DNA of 64,000 bases from Paenibacillus stellifer (GCF_000758685.1 NZ_CP009286.1:3564501-3628500), one strand, 5' to 3'; counted from the first letter of the stretch, positions 9,170 through 19,198 are shown. Made by a program: numbers and translations. Notes: generated by a model from the letters alone, not told the origin.

Positions 9170-9835
9170 TTACTTCTTAGATTGCCTGACTCGGGACGTT
9201 TTCATACGTTTCTTGCCTTCCCGGCATACATCGAGCAGCGGGCAGACCTGGCATTTCGGATTCTGGGCTTTGCAATGATATCTCCCGAAAAAAATGAGCC
9301 GGTGATGCGTCAGCGTCCATTCGTCCTTCGGGACCGCCTTCATCAGCTTCTTCTCCACTTCAAGGACTGAATCGTTCCAGCCTGCCAGACCGAGGCGCTT
9401 CGAAACCCGTTCGACATGCGTGTCAACGGCGATCGCCGGGACGCCAAAAGCGTTCGATACAACTACATTCGCCGTCTTGCGGCCGACTCCGGGAAGCGTC
9501 ACGAGCTGATCGTGAGCCTGCGGCACCTCGCCTCCGTATTGCTCGATCAGAATGGCGCATAAGCTGCGGATATGCTTGGCCTTGTTGCGGTACAGCCCGA
9601 TCCGGCGAATATCCTGCTCCAGCTCCTCGAGAGGAACGGACAGGTAATCCTGCGGCGACTTGTACTTGCGGAACAGGTCCTCGGTGACCTTGTTCACCGT
9701 CGCATCCGTGCACTGGGCAGACAGCAGAACCGCAATCGTCAGCTCAAACGCGTTGCTGTGGTTCAGCTCGCATTGCGCATCAGGGAACATATCGCCGATT
9801 GTGTCCAGAATATGTCGGACATCCGAAATCTTCAT
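9170..9835 (-). CDS. nth: Endonuclease III (DNA glycosylase/AP lyase)
   Basis: Nth removes oxidised pyrimidines and cuts the abasic site in base excision repair. The 221-residue protein has the helix-hairpin-helix LPGVGRKTANVVV with the catalytic Lys (about residue 119), the catalytic Asp in AVDTHVERV, and four Cys in CKAQNPKCQVCPLLDVC (C-x6-C-x2-C-x5-C) that hold the [4Fe-4S] cluster. In B. subtilis nth follows asnS and dnaD. Here those two are 15 kb away, so the ancestral cluster has been split. GAGGT is spaced 6 nt from the ATG. Confidence 0.97.
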   Translation of the reverse strand: MKISDVRHILDTIGDMFPDAQCELNHSNAFELTIAVLLSAQCTDATVNKVTEDLFRKYKSPQDYLSVPLEELEQDIRRIGLYRNKAKHIRSLCAILIEQYGGEVPQAHDQLVTLPGVGRKTANVVVSNAFGVPAIAVDTHVERVSKRLGLAGWNDSVLEVEKKLMKAVPKDEWTLTHHRLIFFGRYHCKAQNPKCQVCPLLDVCREGKKRMKTSRVRQSKK

Positions 9836-9919
9836 AGGTGTACCTCACACATCACTATCGTCCGGTATAAGCAGCGGCACCTTACGCATCGCATCGCATG
9901 AAAGTCCGGCAAAGTATGT

Positions 9920-9948
9920 ATTATAGCCGATGGTGCCTTTCAATACAA
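9920..9948 (-). promoter_or_regulatory. Sigma-A promoter of nth
   Basis: TTGTAT (9943-9948), 17-nt spacer and a perfect TATAAT (9920-9925) on the minus strand, leaving a leader of about 78 nt. Nothing else is seen in 9836-10053 besides this and the terminator at 9982. Confidence 0.7.
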
Positions 9949-9981
9949 GGCGGCGGTCATTCCGTTCTTCTCTTGCGCTTA

Positions 9982-10026
9982 TAAAAAACCGTCCCGGCGC
10001 ATGACAGAAGCCATGCGTCAAGACGG
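9982..10026 (-). terminator. Terminator after the SLH protein gene
   Basis: On the minus strand CCGTC and TTGACGCATG pair with CATGCGCC and GGACGG, followed by TTTTTTAT. Confidence 0.8.
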
Positions 10027-10053
10027 ATTCTCTTGGAGGCAAGCCGCCGTTCC

Positions 10054-12798
10054 TTACTGCTTCACTATTTCAACAATGACATTGTTTTTGAAATATACTG
10101 TAAGTTTATCATTTTCTTTGAGAGATTGCACGGATAATGTCGTGTCGCCTTGGTGAATGTATACATTTGGCGAGAGGCTGAACTGATAGGCTTCATCAAC
10201 TGTCGACCGCTTGAAGCTCGCCAGATTATTGACCGAATCGTAGCTGGAGAAGCTCTTGGACTGGGCCGGAAGAACGGAAGCAATCGTAGTTCCGTCTGCA
10301 TCCTTCCGAATTTCCACACGCTCAGACAGCGAAAGACTGCCAAGCCCGGTGTTCACCGTGCCGCTGCGGTCGATTTTGACACCTCCGGATACATTAAAGG
10401 TCTGTGAGGCGCCGGCGAAATCCTTAATCGTAAGCGTACCCGCAGCAGCATCAATCCCCGTCACCTGCCCCATCTTCTGGGATACGGTCTGTAAGGCCAG
10501 CAGCTTATTTCCCAAGAAGCTGGCGTTGATATAATCTCCCGCTTTAAGTGCGGTAAGATTGGCTGATGCTCCGTTCTCGTCCGTTACGGAGATGCCCGCA
10601 GCGTTTAGCTCATCGGTGTAGCTTCCCCATTTCACGCCAAGCTTATAGGCCGCTGCATTGACCGAGGTCAACTGCAGCTGAAGCTTCTGAATCTTCTTGA
10701 CAACCGATATGTCAACCTGCCCATTGGTCAAGAGCGCGGTTACGGAATCTCCTACGGCAAGATTGTTCAGGGAAGGACTCTTCAAGCCGAACACTTCCAC
10801 TGATGCCGGATCATACAGCTTCAGACTCTGGCCGCTCGACGTCTTCAGTGTGAAGTACCTTCCCGTAGGACTGATGTCTTGAATCGTTCCCTCGTAGCTT
10901 GAGACAATTTTGACGGTTAGAGCACGGTCACCGATCGCAATGACATTCAGCTTCTTGCCCTGCAGCAGCTGACCGCCAAACACCGTAAGCGACGGCTTGC
11001 TTCCGTCAAAGCTGACTACATCAGTATCCTTGCTCAGCTTGACCACATGGGCTCCGCCGGAAATGTCGGTCAGCGTCAGCATGCCTGTGTTAGAATCATA
11101 GCTTACTACGGAAGAACTGATATATTGGTCGTATTGGTGATTCAGCACATTGATTTTGGTCACCTGATCGCTGCTGTTCAGCGTCAGTTCCACTTTATCC
11201 CCGCCAACCGCATCCGCGACCAGATCTTCGGCTGTCGGCGCCAAAATACCGGGAATCGCAATAACGGGGCTGTCGGCTAACAGCTTAACCGCCCGCTTGC
11301 CATCAGCCGTCTTGTAGACGATGGTGGAATCCCCGATTTCCTGCAAAGTGCCTGTAACCGTGCGGTCCACTGCGCCGGTTACTTCGATCGACTGGATCAC
11401 GCTGTTCTTGATCGTATAATTGACGGCCGAGCCTGACTTCAGGTCAGAAGCGGCCAGCTTTGTATTCTGATACCAGAACTGGGAATGATCATCATAGGAG
11501 TAGCTTTCTTCAGAGCCTGTGCTTCCGGTGAAGACAACCGTCTTGGCGGACGTATCGATGCTCTTCAACGTGCCGGAGGCCGTCTTGTTGACAACGCCCG
11601 AGGTGACCTGCACCTTCAAAATCTTGCGCTGTGAAGTATACGTCTCCCGCATGATAGTAACGGTGCTGTCTTCGGTAATGGTTGCAGGATCAATTGTGCT
11701 GCCGCCTTTATCCGTAAATGCGGTCTGACTGTCAAACGCATATTCGGGATAACCGTCGGCCGTCTTCAGCCACAGCTTCCCTCCGGACGCAGACAAGCGG
11801 GCGAAAGTTCCCTGAATGTTCTCAACCTGAGGCTTCGCGTCAGTCAATTCTACATAGGATGCTGTTCCGTTCTTCCCAATTAAGGTTACTTTGGAGTAGA
11901 GCGGAATATCCGTTGCCTTGATCGCGGTTTCCGAAGTGCTCGTGAATACGCCGGTTGACGCACCGAGCGAATACACGGCATTGGTCACTCCTCCGAACAC
12001 GGTAATGCTGCCGCTGCCAATAGCCGTGACAATCCCGCTGGTCGTGTTGGCATATACAGCCTGGGATTGGGTTTCAGCCCGGCTTAGGAAGGTCGCCAGC
12101 TGGGCGCGGGTAACTTCTCCTTGCGGATTGAACAGGTTTCCGCTGAGGCCATTGGTAAGGCCGAGATCGATCGCGGCGTTTATGTACCCCCGCTTGTCCG
12201 CAGAAATTTTGGAGTCATCGGCGAAGCCTGAAGGCTCGCTTGCCGCAGCCTGGGCGTCAGAAGTCTTGCCGAGCGCGCGAACAAGCAATTCGGCGACCCA
12301 TTCGCGGGTTGCCTTGCGGCTTCCCCAAGCGGTCTTGGAATTATCGGATGCCGACTCGGTTACCTTGTCGAGCAGATTGTTCTGGAAAGCGAGCACCACA
12401 TAAGGTTTGTAGTAGTTGGAGACTTCAATGCCGGATGGCAGCGCTGTTGCCGTACTGCTAATCTGACCGTCAAGCTGCATGAAGCGCAGCGCCATCAAAA
12501 CCGCTTCTTGCTGGGTAACGGAATCGCCGGGACGGAACAACCCGTTATTTCCAATGATGATCCCTTGGGCTGCGAGCTTGTAAATATGCTTCTCCGCCCA
12601 GAAGCCGGTTGTGATATCGCTGAAGGCTCCCGTTACGGAAGCGGATGTCACGCCTGCCGTGGCGGAAGTCGATCCAGCAGTGTCCGCATATACGGCCCCC
12701 GCTCCGCCAAATGCCAGTGAAGCCGCCAAAAGAGCGGAAACGGTGCGTTTATAGCCTTTATGATTGCGATTCAAATGATGATTGCTGTTGATAGACAA
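10054..12798 (-). CDS. S-layer-homology (SLH) domain surface protein
   Basis: The 914-residue protein starts with a long basic n-region and hydrophobic core ending AVYA (predicted cleavage near residue 38). SLH units then follow at about 55-245. The clearest are FSDITTGFWAEKHIYKLA with GLFRPGDSVTQQEAV, and FADDSKISADKRGYINAA with LFNPQGEVTRAQLATFLSRA. SLH domains bind pyruvylated secondary cell wall polymer, so the protein should sit on the outside of the wall. The remaining 670 residues are many short beta-rich repeats of unknown function with few Cys. TTG at 12798 is taken as the start because AGGGGAA is spaced about 10 nt upstream. Stand-alone gene with its own terminator, near other cell-wall genes. 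Confidence 0.9.
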   Translation of the reverse strand: MSINSNHHLNRNHKGYKRTVSALLAASLAFGGAGAVYADTAGSTSATAGVTSASVTGAFSDITTGFWAEKHIYKLAAQGIIIGNNGLFRPGDSVTQQEAVLMALRFMQLDGQISSTATALPSGIEVSNYYKPYVVLAFQNNLLDKVTESASDNSKTAWGSRKATREWVAELLVRALGKTSDAQAAASEPSGFADDSKISADKRGYINAAIDLGLTNGLSGNLFNPQGEVTRAQLATFLSRAETQSQAVYANTTSGIVTAIGSGSITVFGGVTNAVYSLGASTGVFTSTSETAIKATDIPLYSKVTLIGKNGTASYVELTDAKPQVENIQGTFARLSASGGKLWLKTADGYPEYAFDSQTAFTDKGGSTIDPATITEDSTVTIMRETYTSQRKILKVQVTSGVVNKTASGTLKSIDTSAKTVVFTGSTGSEESYSYDDHSQFWYQNTKLAASDLKSGSAVNYTIKNSVIQSIEVTGAVDRTVTGTLQEIGDSTIVYKTADGKRAVKLLADSPVIAIPGILAPTAEDLVADAVGGDKVELTLNSSDQVTKINVLNHQYDQYISSSVVSYDSNTGMLTLTDISGGAHVVKLSKDTDVVSFDGSKPSLTVFGGQLLQGKKLNVIAIGDRALTVKIVSSYEGTIQDISPTGRYFTLKTSSGQSLKLYDPASVEVFGLKSPSLNNLAVGDSVTALLTNGQVDISVVKKIQKLQLQLTSVNAAAYKLGVKWGSYTDELNAAGISVTDENGASANLTALKAGDYINASFLGNKLLALQTVSQKMGQVTGIDAAAGTLTIKDFAGASQTFNVSGGVKIDRSGTVNTGLGSLSLSERVEIRKDADGTTIASVLPAQSKSFSSYDSVNNLASFKRSTVDEAYQFSLSPNVYIHQGDTTLSVQSLKENDKLTVYFKNNVIVEIVKQ

Positions 12799-12822
12799 AA
12801 CTCGAGATTCCCCTCTCTGCTT

Positions 12823-12864
12823 GAAATAAACCGGAGCCTATACATCATTCGACACATAGGCTCC
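12823..12864 (-). terminator. Terminator after the GerMN lipoprotein gene
   Basis: GGAGCCTAT (12833-12841) and ATAGGCTCC (12856-12864) form a perfect 9-bp stem. The minus-strand 3' side reads GGTTTATTTC, a modest U-tract. Confidence 0.65.
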
Positions 12865-12879
12865 CTGTTCCTTCCATTC

Positions 12880-13566
12880 TTAATCTGCCATGTTGTCCCG
12901 GGTCATCGGATGAAGCAGATCCGCATGCCCCATCAGACTCTCGACCTTCTGGCCATCAACCAGCAGTTCAATGCTGTTGACCTCCGGGAACTGAAACAGC
13001 GTCTTGGTCAGTGCGCTGAGTGCGAATGATTCGCCGCCGGCTCCAAGCTGGGCTTCATCCGGTTTATGAATGTCCATCACAATTTGGCCGTTCTCGAACT
13101 TCAGCGATTTCAGCTCCATTTTGCCCCATAGCGAAATCAGATCTCCGCTGCCGCTGTTCTGGAGCGCTTTGAAAGCTTCCGTGTATTTGTCGTCACCTTT
13201 GGTGAAAGAGATCGGCGCCTTGGACTCCTTCAGCACCGTCATCTGCTGATCGGTATAATAGACGCTGATGGTCTGGGTCTGCTTCTCCTCCGCAGGAGCG
13301 CTCGCAGAAGGAACGGCGCTCTCGGAAGGAGATGCCGTGGCGGAAGCCGGAGCCGGAGAAGGGGAAGTCTCGCCTTCGGACGGCTGGAGAGATGGAGATG
13401 CCGACGCGCTGGCTGCCGGCTCCTCCGAGCTATCCGCCCCGCTGACAACCGTCGGTGTCGAAATGCCTCCTTCATCCGGCGCAGCTGCAGGCTTGTCACC
13501 GCAGCCTCCCAGCACAAGAAGAAGGGCCGACGCTATGCCGATAACCCCTATTTTTTTATTCAACAT
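12880..13566 (-). CDS. GerMN-domain lipoprotein
   Basis: From ATG 13566 the 228-residue protein has a lipoprotein signal with lipobox VLGGC (Cys near residue 21). A low-complexity Ser/Pro/Ala/Glu spacer of about 75 residues follows, then a C-terminal GerMN domain (QTISVYYTDQQM to NSIELLVDGQKVESLMGH). GerMN domains occur in sporulation and germination proteins such as GerM and in envelope proteins. The lipid-anchored spacer would let the domain reach into the wall. GGGAGGCG is spaced 6 nt from this ATG; the longer open frame upstream (to 13683) lacks such support. It lies just downstream of an amidase gene, which suggests a peptidoglycan-related role. Confidence 0.85.
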   Translation of the reverse strand: MLNKKIGVIGIASALLLVLGGCGDKPAAAPDEGGISTPTVVSGADSSEEPAASASASPSLQPSEGETSPSPAPASATASPSESAVPSASAPAEEKQTQTISVYYTDQQMTVLKESKAPISFTKGDDKYTEAFKALQNSGSGDLISLWGKMELKSLKFENGQIVMDIHKPDEAQLGAGGESFALSALTKTLFQFPEVNSIELLVDGQKVESLMGHADLLHPMTRDNMAD

Positions 13567-13624
13567 ATTTAACGCCTCCCTGTTTGAATTATCAATTTCC
13601 ATACGATCACTGTCCCAAGAACAA

Positions 13625-13690
13625 CAGACCGGACCGCAAAGCATCTCTATCCCTTGCGGGCGTAAAGCCTGGCTTTGCGGCACCGGTCTG
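13625..13690 (-). other. Long bipartite hairpin between the amidase and GerMN genes
   Basis: On the minus strand CAGACCGG pairs with CCGGTCTG, and inside it CCGCAAAGC pairs with GCTTTGCGG. Together they give about 17 bp with one small internal loop and a 29-nt apical part. There is no U-tract on the minus strand. It lies 13 bp after the amidase stop and may be a weak terminator or an RNA stability or processing element. Confidence 0.55.
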
Positions 13691-13702
13691 CCGCATGGTC
13701 AA

Positions 13703-15181
13703 CTAAAGACCAAGATACTCTTTGACGCCGCTGACAATCGCCTCCGCTACTCTTTGCTGCAGAGCTTCGGTGAACAGGAGGGACTCGTCCTTTTTGTTGC
13801 TGAGATAGCCGACTTCAAGCAGAATCGCCGGCATTTTCGTCTCGCGGATGACGTGGAAGTTGCCGTACTGAACGCCGCGGTCGTTCAACCCGGTCGCCTG
13901 GACCAAATATTTGTGCATAACCTTTGCAAAAGCCTTGCTCTCATCCCGCTTGTAATAAGTCTCGGTGCCGCTTGCCACGGAGGTAGAGCTGCTGTTGGCA
14001 TGTACGGAAATGAATAAATCCGCATTCAGATTGTTCGCGATTGCCACCCGTTCACTCAGCTCAAGGAACGTGTCGTCGCTTCGCGTCAGCACGACATCAA
14101 TATTGTTCTCCTTCTTCAGGAGTTCCGCCGCCTTGAGGACGACAGCCAGATTAAAGTTCTTCTCATATTTGCCGGTAATGCCGATGGCTCCGGAGTCTTT
14201 GGCTCCGTGTCCCGCGTCAAGAACGATCACCTTTTTGCCTCCGCTGCCTGGAAGAGGTGCCGTGTTCGTGGGATCGGTAGATGTTCCGGCATTCACAGAG
14301 GCAAGACCGCCGGTGGCGTTCAAATCTACTATGGCAAGCTTGGAGCCGGTATCATTGGTCACGCTGTAGCCGAAGTCTTTCTTGTCGTTAAGTTGAATGA
14401 CAAAACGCACCGTGTACGGGCTGCTGGAATACAAGGAGTAACGGATCTCTTTGACGTCTGGATATCCGGTAGCATCCAATGTCCCGTACTTCGCGGGATC
14501 AAGTGTCTGGCCGCTTCCGAAAGCGTCCGAGAAGTTAGCATTCGGGATGTCGACCACAATCCGGCTTGGGTTATTCAGTACACTCAATTTTGGTTCCGCA
14601 CTTCCATCCAGCGCAATCATCAGCACATTGTTGTTGAAGCTTATACCGTTGACCATGGTCAGATTGCCGGTGGACGTATCCCCCGGTGTAGTAGTTCCTG
14701 ACCCGCCCGAGGTGCCGCCGGTTTGCGAGGAATCTCCTCCACTAGGTGGCTGCGGCGTAGTAATCGTTACGGTCTTCGCCGTGTTGTCCCATGCGACCTG
14801 AAGTCCGAACTGTTCGGAGATGAACCGGATCGGAACAAGCGAAGTATCGCTTCTCAGGATCGGGGCCTGCGTTAGGGTTACCGTCTTGTCGTTAACGGAT
14901 GCCGAATTTTGGCCAACCGTCAGCTTGATGGTCGTATCACCCTGGACGATGGTAACCAGCTTGGACGTCTGGTTCCAATCCACTTTGTACCCGAGATTCT
15001 CCGCGATCATCCGCAAAGGCACCATGACGGTCCCGTTCACATTCTCGACAGGAACGCTCTGCCCTGCGGTGATCTCTTTGCCGTCGAGGAAGATCTTGTT
15101 GTTTCCAGAAGCGGCGTGTCCATGTTCAGGCATCACGAGTACGAACAATAGCACCAGCAGCATAAAACTAAGTCTCTTCAT
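13703..15181 (-). CDS. N-acetylmuramoyl-L-alanine amidase with copper-amine-oxidase-like N-terminal domain and AMIN domain
   Basis: A Sec signal ends near GHAASG (residue 24). Residues of about 30-145 form the copper-amine-oxidase N-terminal-like fold (PF07833 type; VMVPLRMIAENLGYKVDW and SLVPIRFISEQFGLQVAW). A Gly/Ser/Thr linker and an AMIN-like beta domain follow. The C-terminal Amidase_3 has VLDAGHGAKDSG, YEKNFNL, SVHANS and LLEVGYLSN, supplying the zinc ligands and catalytic Glu. It should cleave the MurNAc-L-Ala bond in peptidoglycan outside the cell. GAGGTG precedes the ATG. It is a paralogue of the next gene and probably shares its transcript. Confidence 0.93.
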   Translation of the reverse strand: MKRLSFMLLVLLFVLVMPEHGHAASGNNKIFLDGKEITAGQSVPVENVNGTVMVPLRMIAENLGYKVDWNQTSKLVTIVQGDTTIKLTVGQNSASVNDKTVTLTQAPILRSDTSLVPIRFISEQFGLQVAWDNTAKTVTITTPQPPSGGDSSQTGGTSGGSGTTTPGDTSTGNLTMVNGISFNNNVLMIALDGSAEPKLSVLNNPSRIVVDIPNANFSDAFGSGQTLDPAKYGTLDATGYPDVKEIRYSLYSSSPYTVRFVIQLNDKKDFGYSVTNDTGSKLAIVDLNATGGLASVNAGTSTDPTNTAPLPGSGGKKVIVLDAGHGAKDSGAIGITGKYEKNFNLAVVLKAAELLKKENNIDVVLTRSDDTFLELSERVAIANNLNADLFISVHANSSSTSVASGTETYYKRDESKAFAKVMHKYLVQATGLNDRGVQYGNFHVIRETKMPAILLEVGYLSNKKDESLLFTEALQQRVAEAIVSGVKEYLGL

Positions 15182-15341
15182 TCTTCACCTCAAAAATCTA
15201 GTATTCCGCCCTGGACCGGCGTTCTTGATGGCAGCCTTCGACGACCTTTGACAATGGTTAGACGTCTTCCGCACTCAAAAGTTGCGAATGTTTTCCAATC
15301 CGCCGCTCCCGGTGCGAAAGCGCCTTTACGTTCTTATCGGC

Positions 15342-16865
15342 TTAAAGGCCCAGATATTCAAGGATGCCTGCGGCGATTTCCCGTGCAAGCGAATCCTGGA
15401 AATCGGTGGAATACAGCTTCGCCGCCTCGGAGACATTGGACAGATAACCCGCTTCCAGGAGAACTGCGGGCATGCTCGTCTCCCGGGTAACATGCAGGCT
15501 TTTGGTCCGGATGCCATTGTCCTTAAGTCCGGTGCCAGCAACCAGATGCTTGTGCATCACCCTTGCCAGAGGAAGACTCTCGCTCCTTGAATAATACGTT
15601 TCGCTTCCGTTAACCTGATTCCAGTTCTTGGCTGAGGTCGGCATGGCGTTGGCATGCACCGATACGAACACATCTGCGCCCGCCGCCTCAGCGATGTTGA
15701 CCCGGTCCTGCAGTGACAGCGTTACGTCCTGCGTTCGGGTATAGACGACATCCACTCTTCCGTCGTTCTGCAGCAAGGCTCCGACTCTCTGGATGACAGC
15801 CAAATTAAAGTCCTTCTCCTTGCGGCCGGCCGCGCTGGTCGTGCCCGGCTGGGTTCCTCCATGACCGGCGTCCAGCACTACTACCGGGCGGCCGTTACCC
15901 GTAGAACCTCCGCTCGTTCCTGTGCCCAGGCTGACCGTGATAAGTCCCGTTCCTGCATCCACAGTGAGCTGATAGGCAAGCCTTTCCGTAGTGCTGATCT
16001 CGAAGCGCACGGACGAAGGATTACCTGCGACCGTAGAGTAGCTGATGCCTGAAATAAGCGGATATCCTGTCGTGTTCAGTGTTCCGGACGCCAGACCGCC
16101 GGCTAAATCAGGTGCTATCATGCTGGACGGCAGTTCCACTACAATCCGGTTTGGATTGTCCAGCGAAGTAACAGCAGGCTGTACGCTGCCGTTCACAGCA
16201 ATCATTAATTGATTGGCTTCGAACGCGGCGCCTTTGACCTGCACAGCGGCTGTACCCGGTATTCCGGCCGACGGCGTGGGCGTCGGTGAAGCCTGTGGAG
16301 ATGATGAGGCCGGTGTTGCAGATGGAGAAGGCGTAGCGGATGGTGAAGGCGTTGCAGATGCCGCCTGGGATGCCGATGGCTGCGGTGCTTGGGAAGCCGG
16401 AGCTGCAGACGGCATTGCTATAGGATTGGCGGACAAATAGACGGTCTTCTCCCCGTTATCCCAGCCAACAGACAAACCGAACTGTTCGCTCACGAACCGT
16501 ATGGGAACGAGGACCGTTCCACCGGTCTGCTTGGGGGCTGCGTTTAAATTCAGCGTAACGCCGTCGGCGTCCGCCAGCTTGCTTCCTACAGTAAGCTGAA
16601 TCGTCTTGAAATCCTGCGAAATCGTTACCTTATGTACCTTTTGATCCCACTTTACTTGATAGCCCAAGCTTTCGGACACGACGCGGATCGGAATCATAAC
16701 GCTCCCGTTCACGTTCTCCGGCGCTGCTCCCGAGGGAAGTGTCAGTTCCTGGTTATCCAGCACGATTTTCCCCTTAACCGCCGCTGCGCTGCTTTCTCCG
16801 GTCCACCCCGTCCATATTAGCAGGGGCAGCAGCAGTGACATCACGATCAGACAAGCCTTCCTCAT
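15342..16865 (-). CDS. N-acetylmuramoyl-L-alanine amidase, paralogue of the downstream amidase
   Basis: The 507-residue protein has the same order as its neighbour: signal peptide, copper-amine-oxidase N-terminal-like domain (VMIPIRVVSESLGYQVKW, VLVPIRFVSEQFGLSVGW), spacer, AMIN-like domain and Amidase_3 (VVLDAGHGG, EKDFNLA, SVHANA, LLEAGYLSN). It differs mainly in the spacer, which here is a 50-residue Pro/Ser/Ala tract, and in LLEAGYL instead of LLEVGYL. The two genes arose by tandem duplication and are 160 bp apart with no clear terminator between them. GGGGAGAGAGG precedes the ATG. Confidence 0.93.
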   Translation of the reverse strand: MRKACLIVMSLLLPLLIWTGWTGESSAAAVKGKIVLDNQELTLPSGAAPENVNGSVMIPIRVVSESLGYQVKWDQKVHKVTISQDFKTIQLTVGSKLADADGVTLNLNAAPKQTGGTVLVPIRFVSEQFGLSVGWDNGEKTVYLSANPIAMPSAAPASQAPQPSASQAASATPSPSATPSPSATPASSSPQASPTPTPSAGIPGTAAVQVKGAAFEANQLMIAVNGSVQPAVTSLDNPNRIVVELPSSMIAPDLAGGLASGTLNTTGYPLISGISYSTVAGNPSSVRFEISTTERLAYQLTVDAGTGLITVSLGTGTSGGSTGNGRPVVVLDAGHGGTQPGTTSAAGRKEKDFNLAVIQRVGALLQNDGRVDVVYTRTQDVTLSLQDRVNIAEAAGADVFVSVHANAMPTSAKNWNQVNGSETYYSRSESLPLARVMHKHLVAGTGLKDNGIRTKSLHVTRETSMPAVLLEAGYLSNVSEAAKLYSTDFQDSLAREIAAGILEYLGL

Positions 16866-17006
16866 TCCTCTCTCCCCTTACTCCCTGTTTTGGAACCGCT
16901 GCAATCATTATTTTGACGAAGAATACGGAAAAAAGTTACAGTTATCACGTGAATAATTTCGTTTTTTTTCGGATTGCTGCTTCTAACCCCTCATTCTGCT
17001 ATTATA

Positions 17007-17047
17007 TCAAAAAAACTTCCATTTCCGGTGTCGGAAATGGAAGTTTT
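17007..17047 (-). terminator. Strong terminator after leuD
   Basis: A perfect 15-bp stem (AAAACTTCCATTTCC with its complement, loop of 6) followed on the minus strand by TTTTTTTGA. The remainder of 16866-17091 is AT-rich upstream DNA of the amidase gene with no further gene. Confidence 0.88.
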
Positions 17048-17091
17048 GTGTAAAATTTGCTAGATGAACCTGCCTTGACAATCAGCTTCTG

Positions 17092-17694
17092 TCAGGCGAA
17101 CTGCTTCGCGGCTTTCTTGGCTTCATATGCGGCGATCTGTTCCTCATGCTGGAGTGTCAGACCGATATCATCGAGGCCTTGAAGCAGGAACTGTCTGCGA
17201 TGCTCGTCGAGATCAAATGCGATGTTCAGGCCGTTACCGTCCGTAATCGTCTTGTTCTCCAGATCCACCGTCAGTTTGTAGCCATCATTAGCAGCAGTGC
17301 GCTGGAACAGGTCCTCGACCTGCTCTTCCGAAAGCTTGATCGGCAGAATACCGTTCTTGAAACAGTTGTTGTAGAAAATATCCGCGAAGGACGGCGCGAT
17401 AATTACCTTGAAGCCGTAGTCCAGAATGGCCCAAGGAGCGTGTTCTCTGGAGGAGCCGCAGCCGAAATTCGCTCTGGAAATCAGAATGGACGATCCCTGG
17501 AAACGGTCCTGGTTCAGCGAGAACGAAGGATTGTCGTTGCCTTCCTCGTCAAAACGCCATTCGAAGAACAGGAATTGTCCGAATCCCGTGCGTTCGATCC
17601 GTTTGAGGAACTGCTTCGGAATGATGGCGTCCGTATCCACGTTGACCCGGTCCACAGGTCCGACTAACCCTGTTAATTTCTTGAAAGCTTCCAT
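17092..17694 (-). CDS. leuD: 3-isopropylmalate dehydratase small subunit
   Basis: LeuD pairs with LeuC to isomerise 2-isopropylmalate to 3-isopropylmalate in leucine synthesis. The 200-residue protein begins [20 protein letters not shown] and carries [35 protein letters not shown] (substrate-binding swivel loop) and [21 protein letters not shown]. It is the normal length. It lies 31 bp after leuC with a strong terminator behind it, so leuCD forms a two-gene operon here. leuA and leuB are not in the window. Confidence 0.97.
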   Translation of the reverse strand: MEAFKKLTGLVGPVDRVNVDTDAIIPKQFLKRIERTGFGQFLFFEWRFDEEGNDNPSFSLNQDRFQGSSILISRANFGCGSSREHAPWAILDYGFKVIIAPSFADIFYNNCFKNGILPIKLSEEQVEDLFQRTAANDGYKLTVDLENKTITDGNGLNIAFDLDEHRRQFLLQGLDDIGLTLQHEEQIAAYEAKKAAKQFA

Positions 17695-17725
17695 CTATAT
17701 AACCCTCCTGATTGTTCTCGAATTC

Positions 17726-19150
17726 TTAAGAGCTGACAGCTTCCGTCTTGAAGTTCCAGTCGCGCACGTCCGTGAAGTGTCCCTTGATTGCAGCCGCAGC
17801 CGCCATTTCAGGCGATACGAGATGCGTGCGGCCGCCGCGTCCCTGGCGTCCTTCAAAGTTGCGGTTGGAAGTCGAGGCGCAGCGCTCTCCAGGCTGCAGA
17901 ATGTCCGGGTTCATTGCCAGACACATACTGCATCCCGCTTCACGCCACTCGAAGCCTGCTTCGGTAAAGATCCGGTCCAGCCCTTCTGACTCGGCCAGTT
18001 TCTTCACTCGTCCCGAACCCGGAACGACGATCGCCGTTACCTTTCCGGAAACCTTGTGGCCCTTGGCAACCTTGGCGGCGGCGCGCAGGTCCTCAATACG
18101 GCCGTTCGTGCAGGAGCCGATAAAGACATAATCAATCTCGATTTCGGAAATCGGGGTGCCCGGCGTCAGATCCATGTATTCCAGCGCTTTCTCGGCAGCC
18201 TTGCGTTCATTATCCGTAGTAAAATCAGCAGGGTTCGGCACGGTGGACGTAATGTCGGTGCCCATGCCAGGGCTTGTGCCCCAGGTTACCTGCGGAATGA
18301 GAGACTCCACATCGAACTCAACAATGGTATCGAACTCGGCTCCCTCATCGGTGACAAGACTCTTCCAGTCCTCGACAGCAGCGTCGAAGGCGGATCCTTG
18401 CGGAACGTATTGGCGTCCGCGCAGATATTCGAAGGTTGTCTCGTCCGGAGCGATCATGCCGGCTCTTGCTCCGGCTTCGATGGACATGTTGCAGACCGTC
18501 ATGCGTTCTTCCATCGTAAGATCGGTGATGGACTGCCCGGTGTATTCAATAACGTAGCCGGTCGCGAAGTCCGTACCATACTTGGCGATCAGGCCGAGAA
18601 TCATATCCTTGGCGGTAACGCCGGGAGCGCGGTTGCCAACGAAGCGGACTTCCATTGTCTTCGCTTTGGCCTGCTGGAGACACTGAGTGGCGAGAACATG
18701 CTCCACTTCGCTTGTTCCGATACCGAACGCAAGCGCACCGAAAGCGCCGTGAGTCGAAGTGTGGCTGTCGCCGCATACGATCGTCTTGCCCGGATGGGTC
18801 AGGCCTAGCTCCGGTCCCATTACGTGAACAACGCCGTTGTCCAGATCTTCCAAGCCGAACAGCTTGACGCCGAAGTCGGCGCAGTTATTCGACAGCGTGT
18901 CGATCTGCTGTTTGGAAATCGGGTCCTTGATATTGAAACGGTCCGTAGTCGGAACGTTGTGGTCCATCGTTGCGAAAGTCAGTTCGGGACGGCGCACCTG
19001 GCGGCCGCTTAACCGAAGTCCTTCAAATGCTTGAGGCGATGTTACCTCGTGTACCAAATGCAGGTCGATATATAGAATGCTAGGCTTGCCTTCTTCCTGG
19101 TAGATTACATGATTGTCCCAGATTTTCTCGAACATTGTCTTCTTGCCCAT
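17726..19150 (-). CDS. leuC: 3-isopropylmalate dehydratase large subunit
   Basis: This aconitase-family subunit of 474 residues carries the [4Fe-4S] cluster. Cluster cysteines lie in IGSCTNGR and in [11 protein letters not shown], and the active-site [17 protein letters not shown] is intact. MDHNVPT matches the conserved substrate region. GAGGTG is spaced 5 nt from ATG 19150. The promoter at 19199-19227 is only 50 bp upstream. A LysR gene is divergently placed, as is common for branched-chain amino acid genes. Confidence 0.97.
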   Translation of the reverse strand: MGKKTMFEKIWDNHVIYQEEGKPSILYIDLHLVHEVTSPQAFEGLRLSGRQVRRPELTFATMDHNVPTTDRFNIKDPISKQQIDTLSNNCADFGVKLFGLEDLDNGVVHVMGPELGLTHPGKTIVCGDSHTSTHGAFGALAFGIGTSEVEHVLATQCLQQAKAKTMEVRFVGNRAPGVTAKDMILGLIAKYGTDFATGYVIEYTGQSITDLTMEERMTVCNMSIEAGARAGMIAPDETTFEYLRGRQYVPQGSAFDAAVEDWKSLVTDEGAEFDTIVEFDVESLIPQVTWGTSPGMGTDITSTVPNPADFTTDNERKAAEKALEYMDLTPGTPISEIEIDYVFIGSCTNGRIEDLRAAAKVAKGHKVSGKVTAIVVPGSGRVKKLAESEGLDRIFTEAGFEWREAGCSMCLAMNPDILQPGERCASTSNRNFEGRQGRGGRTHLVSPEMAAAAAIKGHFTDVRDWNFKTEAVSS

Positions 19151-19198
19151 GATTTCACCTCGTCATAGATTACTTCATATACCCTTTGAATGATATAA

